A stretch of DNA of 64,000 bases from Streptomyces sp. NRRL F-5135 (GTDB lineage: Bacteria > Actinomycetota > Actinomycetes > Streptomycetales > Streptomycetaceae): NCBI RefSeq assembly GCF_000719775.1, contig NZ_JOHR01000008.1, positions 1-64,000 of the forward strand. The letters are read 5' to 3'. This document shows, in pieces, positions 35,464-43,400 of the stretch. Position numbers and translations under genes: made by a program. Numbering within the stretch: position 1 is the first letter of the stretch; each line of letters opens with the position of its first letter. A model generated the notes under the pieces. That model was not told where the DNA came from, searched no databases, and saw nothing but the letters and a program-made list of their open reading frames with translations.

Positions 35464-35946
35464 GACGGACTCTCCTTGGCCGAAAAGGAGTGGAGGGGCG
35501 GGTGAGACAGGTGAGGCAGGCGGGGTGAAGCTATCGCGCCGGAGGTACGTCTACACGCGTAGCGCAGCCGAATCGTAAGGCGAGGGTGTGCGGCCCGCCG
35601 AGTGATCGGCCAGGACGCGGAGCGGGTGTGCGAGGAGGCGGGGGCCGGGAGGCCGGAACGGGCGGAGGCTGGAAGGCCCGGAGCCCGGGGTCCGGAGCCC
35701 GGGCTCCGGTGCCCCGCGGCGGTGGCCGCGGGTGGCGGCTTCGATGGTCGCGGTGGCCGCGGCGGCCGCGCCGAGGTCCGGGGCGCCGGCTGTCGCCCTC
35801 GCCCCGGACCCGGCCCGTACTCGCTGCCGTCCCTCACCGTCGTCCCCCGCCCCTCGGTGGACCGGGCCGCGCAGGTCGTACGCGCTCGTTCGCGCGTCCG
35901 TCCGTACATGGTCGTGCCCGGCCCCCGGGGAGTCACGGCGCGGGGG
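35464..35946. other. Intergenic region between bmp and the ABC operon
   Basis: Nearly 500 bp with no supported gene. Near the ABC operon it holds a TACGAT -10-like element (35577-35572, minus strand) and the operator-like palindrome at 35551-35562. Further up is very GC-rich DNA with a CCGGAGCCCGGGCTCCGG palindrome (35692-35709) that may help end the bmp transcript. Long open frames here have unlikely composition. Confidence 0.5.
35551..35562. promoter_or_regulatory. Operator-like palindrome (ABC operon)
   Basis: CTACACGCGTAG matches the add palindrome at 11 of 12 positions and lies just downstream of a TACGAT -10-like hexamer on the minus strand, about 90 bp before the ABC operon. Confidence 0.6.
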
Positions 35947-36996
35947 TCACGGGGTGGTCTTGACCGTGATCTTGCCGTCCACGATCTCCTTCTTGGCCTT
36001 TTCCACGGCGGCGACGACATCCGTCAGCTTCGTGTACGCCGGGTTGGAGTCGGCCAGGCCGACGCCGTCCTTGTCCAGGCCGTAGCGGATCTCGCCGGTC
36101 TGCGGCTTGCCGTCCTGGACCGACTTGATCAGGTTGTAGACGGAGTCCGAGACGTCCTTGGTGACCGAGGTCAGGATCTGGTCCTTGTACGCGGCCAGGC
36201 CCTTCTGGGCGTACTGGTCGGAGTCGACGCCGATGGCCCACTTGCCGGCCTTCGAGGTGGCCTCGATCGAGCCGGAACCGGCCAGCCCGGCGGCCGCGTA
36301 GACGACGTCGGCCTTCTTGTCGAGCTGCCCCTGCGCGGCGGCCTTGCCGAGATCCGGCTTGGAGAAGCCGTCGAAGTTCGGCGGCTGGGTCAGGTACTGC
36401 GAGAGGACCTTGACCGAGGGGTCCGTCTCCTTGACGCCCTGCTCGAAGCCCGCCTGGAACTTCTTGATCAGCGGGGTCTCGACACCGCCGACGAAGCCGA
36501 CGGTCTTGGTCTTGGTGACCTTGGCGGCGGCGACACCCGCGAGGTAGGAGCCCTGCTCCTCGTTGAACACCAGGTTGGCGATGTTCTTGCCGGTCACCGA
36601 GGCGTCGTCGATGATGCCGAAGGTGGTCTTCGGGAACTTCTCGGCCACCTTCTTGATCGCGGGCGCGTAGGCGAAGCCGACGCCTATCACCGGGTTGTTG
36701 CCGGCGCGCGCGAGCTCGGTCAGGCGCTGGACCTTGTCGGCGTCGGACTCCCCGTCGGAGGGCTCGGCGTCGTTGCCCTTGATCTTGAGGTCCTTCTCGG
36801 CCTTGGCCAGGCCCACGTAGGCGGCGTCGTTGAACGACTGGTCGCCCCGGCCGCCGACGTCGTACGCGATGGCGGCGCGGGACTCACCGGAGTCCGAAGC
36901 GGCGTCCGAGGACGACTTGTTGCCACACGCGGTGGCGGTGAGCGCGAGTGCCGCTGACGCGACGCCCACGGTCGCGATCCTGGTGATCCGGCGCAA
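35947..36996 (-). CDS. BMP-family nucleoside-binding lipoprotein
   Basis: 349-residue lipoprotein with a signal and lipobox LTATAC (Cys24) followed by the BMP/PnrA-type periplasmic-binding fold: AYDVGGRGDQSFNDAAYVGL, NNPVIGVGFAYAPAI, VGFVGGVETPLIKKFQAGF and VVYAAAGLAGSG. This family binds purine nucleosides and delivers them to NupOPQ-type ABC transporters, encoded next on the same strand. Translation starts at ATG 36996. The promoter carries a copy of the add-like palindrome over a TACGAT element. Confidence 0.9.
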   Translation of the reverse strand: MRRITRIATVGVASAALALTATACGNKSSSDAASDSGESRAAIAYDVGGRGDQSFNDAAYVGLAKAEKDLKIKGNDAEPSDGESDADKVQRLTELARAGNNPVIGVGFAYAPAIKKVAEKFPKTTFGIIDDASVTGKNIANLVFNEEQGSYLAGVAAAKVTKTKTVGFVGGVETPLIKKFQAGFEQGVKETDPSVKVLSQYLTQPPNFDGFSKPDLGKAAAQGQLDKKADVVYAAAGLAGSGSIEATSKAGKWAIGVDSDQYAQKGLAAYKDQILTSVTKDVSDSVYNLIKSVQDGKPQTGEIRYGLDKDGVGLADSNPAYTKLTDVVAAVEKAKKEIVDGKITVKTTP

Positions 36997-37021
36997 GGGA
37001 GGCTCCTTCGACCTGGCCTAA

Positions 37022-37416
37022 GCGCCTCTTCTCGGCGCTGGTTACCGCGGCAGATCGTAACGCGCGTAGATGTCAGACAAAGCCCCCTACGGAAGCTGTT
37101 ATCGGATCGTCGCGAACGGCGGGTGTCGTGGCGCCTTCCCGCTGATGACGAAGGCTATACGGAACGTTGCCGAGGGTGTCGTGTGTGCGACGGTGGCGTC
37201 GGGGCGGAGGGGCGATCGGGCGCGGCGGGACGGCGGCGGCACGGCCGCCCGGGGGCGGTCCGGGACGGTCGGGGCGGTCCGGCCCGGCCCCCGGGAGCCG
37301 GGCCGCCGGTGCGGACGGTGCCGGTGGCGGCGAGGGGCGGTGGCGGGTCGAGGCGACCGCGTACCGCCGCGGGCGGCTCGTCCCGGCCGGGTACCGCCCG
37401 CAGGGGGGTCGCCGAG
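37022..37416. other. Intergenic region upstream of bmp
   Basis: About 395 bp. The bmp-proximal part contains the promoter (TACGAT at 37059-37054) and operator. The distal part is extremely GC-rich, with a GGCCCGG / CCGGGCC hairpin (37281-37287 with 37298-37304) that may terminate the M20 gene. No gene is supported. Confidence 0.5.
37058..37069. promoter_or_regulatory. Operator-like palindrome (bmp)
   Basis: TAACGCGCGTAG matches the add palindrome at 10 of 12 positions and touches a TACGAT -10-like element on the minus strand, a position that would allow repression of bmp. Confidence 0.55.
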
Positions 37417-38655
37417 CTACGCCGACGGGGTCGTGGCTCCGCCGTCCAGCAGCGCCGTGGCGGTGAACAGCTCCACGCCCACCTGGATCGCCCGTTCGTC
37501 CACGTCGAAGTCGCCCCGGTGCAGGTCGTAGCGGGCCCCGCTGCCGGGGGTGCGGACGCCGAGGCGTGCCATCGCGCCGGGCACCTGCTCCAGGTACCAG
37601 GAGAAGTCCTCGCCGCCGAGGCTCTGTTCGGTGTCCTCGACCGCGTACGAGCCGCGTCGGGCGGTCTGCGCGGCCCGGAGCAGCTCCGTGATCACCGGGT
37701 CGTTGACGACCGGCGGCACGCCGCGCACGTAGTTGATCTGCGTCTTCGCCTGGTACAGCGCGGCGACCTCGTCGATCGCGGCATGGACCAGGTCGGGGGC
37801 GTCGCGCCAGGCGGGCAGGTCCAGGCAGCGGACGGTGCCGGAGAGTTCGGCGTGCTGCGGGATGACGTTGCAGGCATGGCCGGATTCGATCCGTCCCCAG
37901 GTGACCGCGAGCCCGGAGCGCGCGTCGACGCGGCGGGCCAGCAGCGCGGGCACCTCGACGGCGACCTTCGCGGCGGCGGTGACCATGTCGGTGGTCAGAT
38001 GCGGGCGCGCGGTGTGCCCGCCGGGGCCGTCGAGGGTGATTTCCAGCCGGTCGCAGGCGGAGGTGATCGGCCCCGGGCGCAGCCCGATCAGGCCCGCGTC
38101 CACGCGGGGGTCGCAGTGCACGGCGACGATCCGCCCCACCCCGTCCAGCACCCCGTCGGCGATCGCGTCGGGGGCGCCGCCGGGCAGAACCTCCTCGGCG
38201 GGCTGGAAGATGAGCCGGACGGCGTTCGGCAGCAGGCCCTGCCGGTCGAGCCCGGCGAGCACCAGCCCGGCGCCCAGAACGGCGGTGGTGTGGACGTCGT
38301 GCCCGCAGGCATGCGCCCGGTCGGGCACGGTGGAGCGGTACGGCACGCCCGTCTTGGTGTCCGGAATGGGCAGCGCGTCGATGTCGGCGCGGAGAGCCAG
38401 CATGGGCCGTACGCGGTCCCATTCCCCGATGTCACAGACGAGCCCGGTGCCGGTCCCGAGCACCCGCGGCCGGAGCCCGGCCTTCTCCAGCCGGTTCTTG
38501 AGGGCGGCGGTGACGCGGAACTCCTGGTTTCCGAGCTCCGGGTGCATGTGCATGTCCCGGCGAAAGGCGATCAGCTCCTCCCGCAGCGCGTCGGGCAGCA
38601 CACCGGGCAGGGCGGCGGCTTCGCCGGAAAGGCGGTTTTCGGACTCTCGGGACAT
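37417..38655 (-). CDS. M20-family amidohydrolase
   Basis: 412-residue zinc amidohydrolase of the peptidase M20D group (hippurate/IAA-amino-acid hydrolase-like). Motifs: DMHMHPELGNQEF, the metal ligands in AHACGHDVHTTAVLG, catalytic Glu pair in FQPAEEVLPGG, a dimerisation domain in the middle and GGEDFSWYLEQVPG at the end. ATG 38655 has AGGTGAG upstream and is preferred to TTG 38691. A perfect TTGAAGGG/CCCTTCAA repeat lies just upstream. It is on the same strand as bmp, about 400 bp ahead. Confidence 0.88.
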   Translation of the reverse strand: MSRESENRLSGEAAALPGVLPDALREELIAFRRDMHMHPELGNQEFRVTAALKNRLEKAGLRPRVLGTGTGLVCDIGEWDRVRPMLALRADIDALPIPDTKTGVPYRSTVPDRAHACGHDVHTTAVLGAGLVLAGLDRQGLLPNAVRLIFQPAEEVLPGGAPDAIADGVLDGVGRIVAVHCDPRVDAGLIGLRPGPITSACDRLEITLDGPGGHTARPHLTTDMVTAAAKVAVEVPALLARRVDARSGLAVTWGRIESGHACNVIPQHAELSGTVRCLDLPAWRDAPDLVHAAIDEVAALYQAKTQINYVRGVPPVVNDPVITELLRAAQTARRGSYAVEDTEQSLGGEDFSWYLEQVPGAMARLGVRTPGSGARYDLHRGDFDVDERAIQVGVELFTATALLDGGATTPSA

Positions 38656-38670
38656 CAACTGGCTCACCTG

Positions 38671-38691
38671 TTGAAGGGTAGGCCCCTTCAA
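38671..38691. promoter_or_regulatory. Inverted repeat upstream of M20 gene
   Basis: Perfect 8-bp arms TTGAAGGG / CCCTTCAA separated by five bases, ending 16 bases before the M20 start codon. A candidate operator, or a hairpin covering the ribosome site. Confidence 0.5.
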
Positions 38692-38891
38692 TGATCAACC
38701 GCCTGTCGATCAACAAAATTTCAGCCACACAGGCGAAGAAACCTGCCCGCAACATGCATGACGCTCATTTCCAGCGGGTATAAAGGCCCAATTTTTCGGG
38801 GCGCACGCCCGCGCGCTCGGCCGGGCCTCGTGAACCGCTCCACGTCGTGAACCACCGCACCGTGCGGACCGTTCACGCGCGTGCGGACCGG

Positions 38892-39329
38892 TCAGAGATC
38901 GTCGGGCAGGATCCGGAAGTGCGTGTGCCTGCCACCCAGCGGCCTGACGGCCCGGAAGTCGCGGATGTCGCGGGTCAGGACGGCATCCGTGGCGTACTCG
39001 GCGGCCAGGGCCACGTTCACCGCGTCCACCAGGTCGAGATCGAGCGAGGCGTACCGGGTCCGCACGGACAGCGCGGCGTCCAGGATTGCCGGCGTGGGCG
39101 GGGCGAGAACCAGTCGCATCTGCCGTACGCGGGCCGTCAGCGAACGGACGATCCCGTCGGCGGCGAAACGCCCGGCTCTGCTGGTGGCGACCTGGTGCAC
39201 CTCCGTCAGCGCGAGGGGTGCCGCGACCAGGAGGCCACAGGTGTCCGCGGCCTTTCTGGCACCGTCGTGCGCGGGGTCGGAACGGTTGAAGAGCGCGAGC
39301 AGGCCGGAGGTGTCGGCGATGACGATCAC
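38892..39329 (-). CDS. VapC-type PIN-domain toxin
   Basis: 145-residue PIN-domain ribonuclease toxin. Acidic active-site residues are visible: Asp in IADTSGLLAL, Glu in LALTEVHQV, Asp in DLDLVDAVNVALA and Asp in VLTRDIRDF. GTG 39329 overlaps the antitoxin stop (GTGA), the standard coupled arrangement. The PIN proteins of this set cleave RNA when released from the antitoxin. Confidence 0.88.
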   Translation of the reverse strand: MIVIADTSGLLALFNRSDPAHDGARKAADTCGLLVAAPLALTEVHQVATSRAGRFAADGIVRSLTARVRQMRLVLAPPTPAILDAALSVRTRYASLDLDLVDAVNVALAAEYATDAVLTRDIRDFRAVRPLGGRHTHFRILPDDL

Positions 39330-39625
39330 GCCGCGTGCCCACCGTGCCCGTCGCGTCCACCGTCAGGCGCCTTGTTCCGCCGCTGCCGCGCCTCGTAGCC
39401 CTCCGTGACCGCCGTACGGACGTCCTCCCCGGCGACGGGACCGCCGAGGTCGAACGTCTCCTCGTCCGCGACGAAGGGCTCGTCCCACACCCGATGCGCG
39501 AGAGCGATGCGGTGGATGCCCTCACGGATTATCTCGGCCTCCGGCACACCGAGACGGGCCGCGGCCTCCTTGATCAGGGCGAGGTCGTGGTCGTCGGCGT
39601 AGACATTGGTGCGCTTCAGGACCAT
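39326..39625 (-). CDS. VapB-type antitoxin (ribbon-helix-helix)
   Basis: 99 residues from ATG 39625. The N-terminus MVLKRTNVYADDHDLALIKEAAARLGVPEAEIIREGI fits an RHH_1/CopG-type DNA-binding domain; the C-terminal half is disordered-looking and should wrap VapC. A TACCAT -10-like element about 10 bases upstream suggests a near-leaderless message. A GGTAC-N7-GTACC repeat lies at the promoter, as expected for autorepression by the VapBC complex. Confidence 0.8.
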   Translation of the reverse strand: MVLKRTNVYADDHDLALIKEAAARLGVPEAEIIREGIHRIALAHRVWDEPFVADEETFDLGGPVAGEDVRTAVTEGYEARQRRNKAPDGGRDGHGGHAA

Positions 39626-39634
39626 GTATGGGAT

Positions 39635-39651
39635 GGTACAGGACATGTACC
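39635..39651. promoter_or_regulatory. Inverted repeat at vapBC promoter
   Basis: GGTAC and GTACC arms with a 7-base spacer, 10-26 bases upstream of the vapB start and covering its probable -10. Confidence 0.55.
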
Positions 39652-39738
39652 ACCCGGGTCGGCGCGAGCCCTCCGGGCCTGGAGCGCGCGGACGTGGGGC
39701 AGCGCTCGGGCGGGGCGGCGGGCGGGGGCGTCGGGCCG

Positions 39739-39756
39739 CTACATCCTTCGATGTAG
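39739..39756. promoter_or_regulatory. 18-bp palindrome upstream of DUF418 gene
   Basis: CTACATC-CTTC-GATGTAG, perfect 7-bp arms with a 4-base spacer, 68 bp before the DUF418 start. This looks like a dimeric response-regulator or repressor site. Confidence 0.55.
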
Positions 39757-39823
39757 GGGGACGGAGCGGGATCTCGTCTGCGCTCATGACGTACGCGGCC
39801 GGACGCGCCCGGACGATGAACGT

Positions 39824-41026
39824 ATGACCGAGACTCTGTCCCCACCGGCTGCCGCGCCCGGCCGGGCCGGCCGGCTTCCCCTCCTCGACGTGGTGCGCGG
39901 CGTCGCGATCCTGGGCACGTTGATGACCAACGTCTGGATCTTCACCAGCCCCGGATCGGAAGGGTGGGTGCTGAACGGCGGCACGGAACCGGCGTCCTTC
40001 GCCTCGTTCCCGGAAGCGGCCGAAAGCATCATGCGCCTGCTGGCCAACGGGAAGTTCCTGTCGCTGCTGACGGTCCTGTTCGGCGTGGGACTCGCCATCC
40101 AGTACGCCTCGGCCGCCCGGCGCGGTGCCCCCTGGCCGGGCCGGTACCGGTGGCGGGCCCTGTTCCTGTTCGCCGAGGGGACGGCGCACTTCCTCCTCGT
40201 CTTCGCCTGGGACGTGCTGATGGGGTACGCGGTCACCGCGCTGGTGGTGGCCTGGCTGCTGACCCGGTCCGTGGCGGCCCAGCGTCGGGTGATGTGGTGC
40301 GCGGCGAGTCTCCACCTGACGCTGATCGCGCTGCTGACGGTCGCCCTGGCAGCCGCCCCGGCGCGGACCGGCGGGGACGGCGGGACCGCCGGGACCGCCG
40401 GGACCGTCCCGGACGAGTTGGCCGACCTGTACGCGCACGGCGGCTACCTGGAGCAGGTCGCGTTCCGGCTCGACAACGCGGTGGCCTTCCGCGTGGAGCC
40501 GGTGCTGACCTTCTTCCTGCTCGTCTTCCTGTTCCTGCTGGGCGTACGGCTCTTCCGGGCGGGCGCGTTCGGCGACGACGCCACCGGGCGCCGCATCCGC
40601 TCCCGGCTGCTGGTCCGGGGCCTGGGCCTCGGGCTCCCCCTCAGCGTCGCGGCTGCCCTGGGCGGTCCCGACCTGTTCCTCCTGGACCGTTACGTCGTCG
40701 GACCGCTGACCGCGCTCGGCTACCTCGGCCTGGTCGGCGCGCTGGTGGACCGGGTGCGCCGTCCGGGACCGGTGATGAACGGCCTGACGGCCGTCGGCAG
40801 GACCGCCCTGTCGGGCTACGTCCTGCAGAACGTGCTGTGCGTGTTCGTCGCGTACGGAATCGGCCTCGGCCTGGCCCACCGGCTCGGTGAGACCTGGCAC
40901 CCGTGGTGGGTGATGGGCCTGTGGGCGGCGGTGAGCGCCGTGCTCATGGCCGGGGCGACGCTGTGGCTGCGCCGCTTCGGCACCGGCCCGCTGGAGTCGG
41001 TCCAGAAGTGGGCCCTACGGCGCTGA
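39824..41026 (+). CDS. DUF418 membrane protein
   Basis: 400-residue polytopic membrane protein with about ten helices. The N-terminal RLPLLDVVRGVAILGTLMTNVW and the C-terminal DUF418 region (GRTALSGYVLQNVLCVFVAYGIGLG) are typical. DUF418 proteins resemble acyltransferase-like membrane proteins; the function is unknown. Start ATG 39824 gives a natural N-terminus. It is preceded by the palindrome at 39739 and is convergent with the nonulosonate operon. Confidence 0.87.
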   Translation: MTETLSPPAAAPGRAGRLPLLDVVRGVAILGTLMTNVWIFTSPGSEGWVLNGGTEPASFASFPEAAESIMRLLANGKFLSLLTVLFGVGLAIQYASAARRGAPWPGRYRWRALFLFAEGTAHFLLVFAWDVLMGYAVTALVVAWLLTRSVAAQRRVMWCAASLHLTLIALLTVALAAAPARTGGDGGTAGTAGTVPDELADLYAHGGYLEQVAFRLDNAVAFRVEPVLTFFLLVFLFLLGVRLFRAGAFGDDATGRRIRSRLLVRGLGLGLPLSVAAALGGPDLFLLDRYVVGPLTALGYLGLVGALVDRVRRPGPVMNGLTAVGRTALSGYVLQNVLCVFVAYGIGLGLAHRLGETWHPWWVMGLWAAVSAVLMAGATLWLRRFGTGPLESVQKWALRR

Positions 41027-41105
41027 GACCGGGCCCGGGGCGCCGGGTGGATCCGGGACGCCGGGCGGATCACACCACCCGGACCGCCCGGACCGCTCGC
41101 GTCGT

Positions 41106-42248
41106 TCAGGCCGGTGACGGCAGCCGGGGCAGCCGGTGTACGTCGCGGGCCGTGCCCGTGACGCCGGAAAGGAAGCCCTGGGCCCGGGGAGAGGCCGTGT
41201 CCTTCAGCCACTCGGGGGCGATGTCGCAGACCGCGACCCGTACGCCCGTTCCCGCCAGGGCGAGCGGCAGGGTGTGGACCACCGTGGAGGGGAAGCTGAC
41301 GATCGTGGAGCCGATCGGGCCCCGGCGAGCGATCACTTCCAGCGGGAGGTCCGGGCGGACGATCTCCAGGCCCGTCTCCGTGTGCAGCCGGTGCAGTTTG
41401 TCCACGTGCTCGCGGCGGTGCGCGAAGTAGCGCGTCGCGCCGTGCGCGCGGGCCAGGGTGGCGACCGCCTCCATGTACCGGTCCGCGTCGACCACGCCCG
41501 TCTCGACCAGCGAGGTGCCGACCAGGTCCGCGCCCTCCGTGATCCGGGGCGGCCCGAACGTGGCCCTCGTCCAGGCGAACCGGTTGGCCGTCACCTCGAT
41601 GCCGGCCGGGACCTCCTCGACGGGCATCGAGGTGAACACCTCGACCGTGCGGGCCTCGGAGGGGACGAGCCGGCGCCGGGCCGCGGCGGTGACCGGGGCG
41701 AGGACCAGCTCTCTCGGGCCACGGCCCGCGGCCCGCCGGTGCCAGCGCACCAGCGGCTCGCCGCGGGCCACCTGCCCGATGAACTCCAGCGTCGCGGTGC
41801 CGTCGTCCACGACCGTCAGCTCCTTGCCGCTGACCAGGGTCAGCAGGAGCTGTACGTAGCGGGAGAACGGGTCGCCTATGACGATCCGGCCGGCCCCGCG
41901 CAACAGTGGCGCGAGTTCGCGCACCGTCCGCAGGGGCGCCCCCGCACCACCGCGCGCCTCCTGCCAGCGCACGGTGAAACCCTCGTCACGGGCCAGCTCC
42001 GCCATCCGCCGGAGCTGACCGCGCGACATGGGATCGGTGGGCGACAGCACGACGACGGTGAGGTCGTCGGCCGCCGTACGGCCGTCGGCCGCGGCGGGGC
42101 CGCCGGCCGCGGTGCCGGCCTCACCCGGCGCGGCGGCACCGGGTGCCGCCGACCGCGTCCACTCCAGCACGTTGAGCAGCTGGACCGGACTCTCCACGAA
42201 AGCGATCGCACGAGGGTGCGGGGAACGGTCCCCGCCGGCACCGGTCAT
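41106..42248 (-). CDS. Nonulosonate-locus glycosyltransferase-like protein
   Basis: 380-residue cytoplasmic protein. The start AIAFVESPVQLLNVLEW and later IVIGDPFSRYVQLLL, RYFAHRREHVDKLHRL and IVSFPSTVVHTLPLALAG resemble sialyltransferase / polysialyltransferase folds (GT52-like), with a phosphate-binding HRREH-type stretch. It begins 4 bases after neuB and is the last gene of the minus-strand operon. A role in transferring CMP-activated nonulosonic acid is inferred from context. A central Ala/Gly/Pro-rich insert (residues 33-60) is probably unstructured. Confidence 0.65.
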   Translation of the reverse strand: MTGAGGDRSPHPRAIAFVESPVQLLNVLEWTRSAAPGAAAPGEAGTAAGGPAAADGRTAADDLTVVVLSPTDPMSRGQLRRMAELARDEGFTVRWQEARGGAGAPLRTVRELAPLLRGAGRIVIGDPFSRYVQLLLTLVSGKELTVVDDGTATLEFIGQVARGEPLVRWHRRAAGRGPRELVLAPVTAAARRRLVPSEARTVEVFTSMPVEEVPAGIEVTANRFAWTRATFGPPRITEGADLVGTSLVETGVVDADRYMEAVATLARAHGATRYFAHRREHVDKLHRLHTETGLEIVRPDLPLEVIARRGPIGSTIVSFPSTVVHTLPLALAGTGVRVAVCDIAPEWLKDTASPRAQGFLSGVTGTARDVHRLPRLPSPA

Positions 42249-42252
42249 GGCG

Positions 42253-43188
42253 TCAGACCGCCGCCGGCTCGGTGGACTGGGCGGCCTCGGCGACGACGCC
42301 CGGGACCCGGCGCAGCTTCTTCATCGGGCCCAGCTCCGACTCGTACACCTTCTTGACGCCGTCACCGAGGGACGCCTCGATGGTGCGGATGTCGCGGACG
42401 AGCCGCGCCAGGCCCTGCGGCTCGACCGAGGCGGCCTGGTCGGAGCCCCACATGGCGCGGTCGAGGGTGATGTGGCGCTCGACGAACGTGGCGCCGAGGG
42501 CGACCGCCGCGAGGGTGGTCTGGAGGCCGGTCTCGTGGCCGCTGTAGCCGATCGGCACGTTCGGGTACTCGGCCTGGAGCGTGTTGATCACGCGCAGGTT
42601 GAGCTCCTCGGCCTTGGCCGGGTAGGTGGACGTGGCGTGGCAGAGCAGGATGTTGTCGCTGCCGAGGACCTCGACCGCGTGCCGGATCTGCTTCGGCGTC
42701 GACATGCCGGTGGAGAGGATGACCGTCCGGCCCGTGGCGCGCAGCGCGCGCAGCAGGTCGTCGTCCGTGAGGGAGGCGGAGGCCACCTTGTGGGCCGGGA
42801 CGTCGAACTTCTCCAGGAAGGCGACGGCCTCGGTGTCCCACGGGGAGGCGAACCAGTCGATGCCGCGCTTGCGGCAGTGCTCGTCGATGGAGCGGTACTC
42901 GTCCTCGCCGAACTCGACGCGGTGCCGGTAGTCGATGTACGTCATCCGGCCCCAGGGGGTGTCCCGCTCGATGTCCCACTGGTCGCGCGGGGTGCAGATC
43001 TCCGGCGTGCGCTTCTGGAACTTGACCGCGTCGCAGCCGGCGTCGGCGGCCACGTCGATGAGGGCCAGAGCGTTCTCCAGCTCACCGTTGTGGTTGATGC
43101 CGATCTCGCCCGTGACGTAGACGGGGCGGTTGGGGCCCGCGGTGCGGGTGCCGAGCGTACGCAGGCGAGAGGTGGCGTCGGTGCTCAT
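42253..43188 (-). CDS. neuB: NeuB-type nonulosonic acid synthase, no SAF domain
   Basis: 311-residue TIM-barrel synthase condensing phosphoenolpyruvate with a six-carbon sugar or its 6-phosphate. Signatures: EIGINHNGELENAL, DAVKFQKRTPEICT, FASPWDTEAV, HKVASASLTD, STGMSTPKQI, CHATSTYP and GYSGHE. The typical C-terminal SAF (antifreeze-like) domain of NeuB (about 60 residues) is absent, as in the phosphate-using NANS-like or Kdn-9-phosphate synthase types only in part. With the fused phosphatase next door, a Kdn-9-phosphate synthase is the best guess. ATG 43188; the next gene starts 4 bases after its stop. Confidence 0.88.
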   Translation of the reverse strand: MSTDATSRLRTLGTRTAGPNRPVYVTGEIGINHNGELENALALIDVAADAGCDAVKFQKRTPEICTPRDQWDIERDTPWGRMTYIDYRHRVEFGEDEYRSIDEHCRKRGIDWFASPWDTEAVAFLEKFDVPAHKVASASLTDDDLLRALRATGRTVILSTGMSTPKQIRHAVEVLGSDNILLCHATSTYPAKAEELNLRVINTLQAEYPNVPIGYSGHETGLQTTLAAVALGATFVERHITLDRAMWGSDQAASVEPQGLARLVRDIRTIEASLGDGVKKVYESELGPMKKLRRVPGVVAEAAQSTEPAAV

Positions 43189-43232
43189 GGAGCGTCCTTA
43201 CGTGTTGAGGGTGGTGATTTGGGGGGTGATGA

Positions 43233-43400
43233 GGGTTGTGGGGTGGTGCGCTGTGGTGCGTGCGGTGCATGTGGTGCGTGCGGTGCGCGTCGTGCGCTGT
43301 GGTGCGTGCCGTGCGCGTGGTGCGTGTCGTACGCGTGGTGCGTGCCGTGCGCCTTGTCGCTATCGGGTGTGGTGCGCGTCGTGCGTGTGGTCCGCCGTGC
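43233..43400. repeat. Degenerate GTGCGTGCG tandem repeat
   Basis: A minisatellite-like array of 9-11-bp units related to GTGGTGCGTGC covers the neuB/neuA-phosphatase gap and the last codons of the phosphatase fusion, encoding its His-rich end HTHDAHHTR. Similar short tandem repeats occur at 6625-6680. Confidence 0.7.

Noticed and set aside
35602..36957. 451-codon frame opposite the bmp gene
   Set aside because: Lies antisense to an obvious lipoprotein and has biased, repetitive composition typical of shadow frames.
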